A DNA stretch of 64,000 nt from contig NZ_KB893279.1 of the NCBI RefSeq assembly GCF_000374065.1, forward strand, positions 169,719 through 233,718, written 5' to 3'. Shown here one piece after another: positions 62,966 to 64,000 of the stretch; position 1 is the first letter of the stretch, and each line of letters opens with the position of its first letter. The notes beneath the pieces were generated by a model, which saw nothing but the letters and a program-made list of their open reading frames with translations, did not search any database and had not been told where the DNA came from. Made by a program: the position numbers and the translations under genes. The DNA is from Spirosoma luteum DSM 19990. Its GTDB lineage: Bacteria > Bacteroidota > Bacteroidia > Cytophagales > Spirosomataceae.

Positions 62966-64000
62966 ATGGTATTTATTAGAAAACGCATTAGCCTTACCCG
63001 CTACTTATCCCTTCCGTTTATTGCATTATTGGTTGTAATGAGTGCCATTTCCGCACCGGCGCAGCTATTCAGGACTGGTGCCAACGATACGGCAAAAGTA
63101 ACGTTGGTACCGCAGCGGCCGGTTGACTCACTGGGTCGCCGAACACCACGCGGCACTGTGCTCGGGTTCATCAAGGCGGTGGAGCAGGAAGATTATGTTC
63201 TGGCTGCCCAGTACCTAAACCTGGTTGGAATTACCAAAAAGATGCCTGCTCAATCAGGTGCCAGCCTGGCACGAGCGTTGCAAAGAGTGCTCGACCAGCG
63301 GAGCAATATCATTCCCCGAACGCTTATCAGCAATGACTCTACTGGTAATGCCAGGGATAAATCAGGACCTAATCTGGATTTGATAGGGACGGCCGAAGTC
63401 AATGACGAAAAAGTCGCTATCCTGCTCGAGAAAATAGAAGACCCTACCGATGGCCCTATCTGGCTGTTTTCTTCGGAAACTGTGCAGCGGATGCCTGCCC
63501 TGAGTGAAAAACTTGACGGCTTCACTATTGAAAAGATGCTCCCTGACTTTCTGATCGACAATAAGTGGAGCGGTGTACCCATAGGCCATTGGCTGGCCAT
63601 GTTTGTGCTGGTTGTATTTGCTTATCTATTGGCAGGGGTCATTGCTACGCTGTTGGTCGGCCTGTTACGGGTTTCCTGGAAAAAAGCGAAGGAGCCACAG
63701 GTAGCGGAGGTTGTTCAGGCCTTTGTGCTACCCATCCGAATTTATCTGGCCGTGTGGCTCTTTGTGTTTGCCAGCCAGAATATTGGTGTATCCATCATCA
63801 TCCGTCAGAAATTCAGCGATGCTATAGTGGTAGTAGGCTTAGTGGCTTTTCTGTTACTATTATGGCAACTTATCGATGTGGTTTCGCAGTATGCCAGACG
63901 GTGGCTGCTCGAAACGGGGCAGCCGGGCCGACTCTCGGCCGTGCTTTTTGTCAGGCGGGGTATTAAACTCGTTCTTATTGCGTTTGGTATCATTTCGGTG
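62966..64000 (+). CDS. Probable mechanosensitive-channel-type membrane protein (partial)
   Basis: The frame is open from the ATG at 62966 to the window edge (345 codons). After a signal peptide or first membrane segment (LPFIALLVVMSAISAPAQL) comes a soluble periplasmic domain (GTVLGFIKAVEQEDYVLAAQ, FTIEKMLPDFLIDNKW), then membrane segments (LAMFVLVVFAYLLAGVIATL, LPIRIYLAVWLFVFASQ, DAIVVVGLVAFLLLLWQ). The layout matches MscS-family channels with a long N-terminus; the pore and MscS domains should lie beyond the window. Confidence 0.6.
   Translation, partial: MVFIRKRISLTRYLSLPFIALLVVMSAISAPAQLFRTGANDTAKVTLVPQRPVDSLGRRTPRGTVLGFIKAVEQEDYVLAAQYLNLVGITKKMPAQSGASLARALQRVLDQRSNIIPRTLISNDSTGNARDKSGPNLDLIGTAEVNDEKVAILLEKIEDPTDGPIWLFSSETVQRMPALSEKLDGFTIEKMLPDFLIDNKWSGVPIGHWLAMFVLVVFAYLLAGVIATLLVGLLRVSWKKAKEPQVAEVVQAFVLPIRIYLAVWLFVFASQNIGVSIIIRQKFSDAIVVVGLVAFLLLLWQLIDVVSQYARRWLLETGQPGRLSAVLFVRRGIKLVLIAFGIISV

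Overview
The window looks like chromosomal DNA from a member of the Bacteroidota, most probably a Spirosoma-like member of the Cytophagales. The evidence is Bacteroidota-type promoters (TTG, about 19-20 bases, then TAnnTTTG), proteins with a CarboxypepD_reg-like/DUF5686 architecture, outer-membrane barrels ending in aromatic residues, an FbaA-type class II aldolase, sphingolipid-type ceramidase and desaturase genes, and intergenic palindromes of the CCCCACCCC type. No plasmid or phage backbone, rRNA operon or CRISPR array is visible. Most of it is ordinary single-copy chromosomal gene content in short operons on both strands.

Layout. 1-6.5 kb: the start of an exported protein, a UvrD/PcrA helicase, an intact Uma2 nuclease next to a decayed Uma2 copy, then a sigma factor / membrane anti-sigma-like protein / adhesin-like exported protein module. 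6.5-13.6 kb: DUF985 cupin, triosephosphate isomerase, a retropepsin-like protease with a PDZ domain, a PhoR/PhoB-like two-component pair, an AI-2E family permease, a LON-domain protein and an isochorismatase-family hydrolase. 13.7-18.3 kb: a second sigma/anti-sigma/adhesin-like module extended by two outer-membrane barrel genes. 18.4-26.9 kb: prmA, a 1674-residue exported protein, a CPBP-like membrane protein, a MOSC protein and an Xre/RES toxin-antitoxin pair with a clear operator. 27-36.4 kb: DUF5686 outer-membrane protein, M24 peptidase, Ppx/GppA, rpsU, xerC, GMC oxidoreductase, endonuclease V. 36.4-37.4 kb: a PIN-domain toxin-antitoxin pair bracketed by two near-identical 171-bp copies of the 5' end of the endonuclease V gene. 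37.4-44 kb: serine hydrolase, AraC-type regulator, lipoprotein, and two membrane proteins with HLHP motifs.

44.0-47.4 kb is the clearest accessory region: tRNA-Gly and tRNA-Leu, then an AT-rich stretch with a broken tyrosine integrase, an unrecognised 315-residue protein, decayed coding remnants and a tightly overlapping two-gene pair. It ends at a sequence that repeats the 3' end of the tRNA-Leu gene, so it is read here as a decayed integrative element. 47.4-64 kb returns to ordinary content: fatty acid desaturase, cupin, SDR, old yellow enzyme homologue, zinc peptidase, ceramidase-like protein, GH43, fbaA, an RND efflux permease plus adaptor, a ferredoxin/ferredoxin reductase pair, and the start of a probable mechanosensitive-channel protein.

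Recurring themes are repeat elements that overlap the 5' coding ends of exported proteins (17.1 kb and 42.2 kb), two parallel copies of an envelope-signalling module, and two toxin-antitoxin pairs plus one candidate pair. Functions were assigned by eye from motifs; no database search was run.
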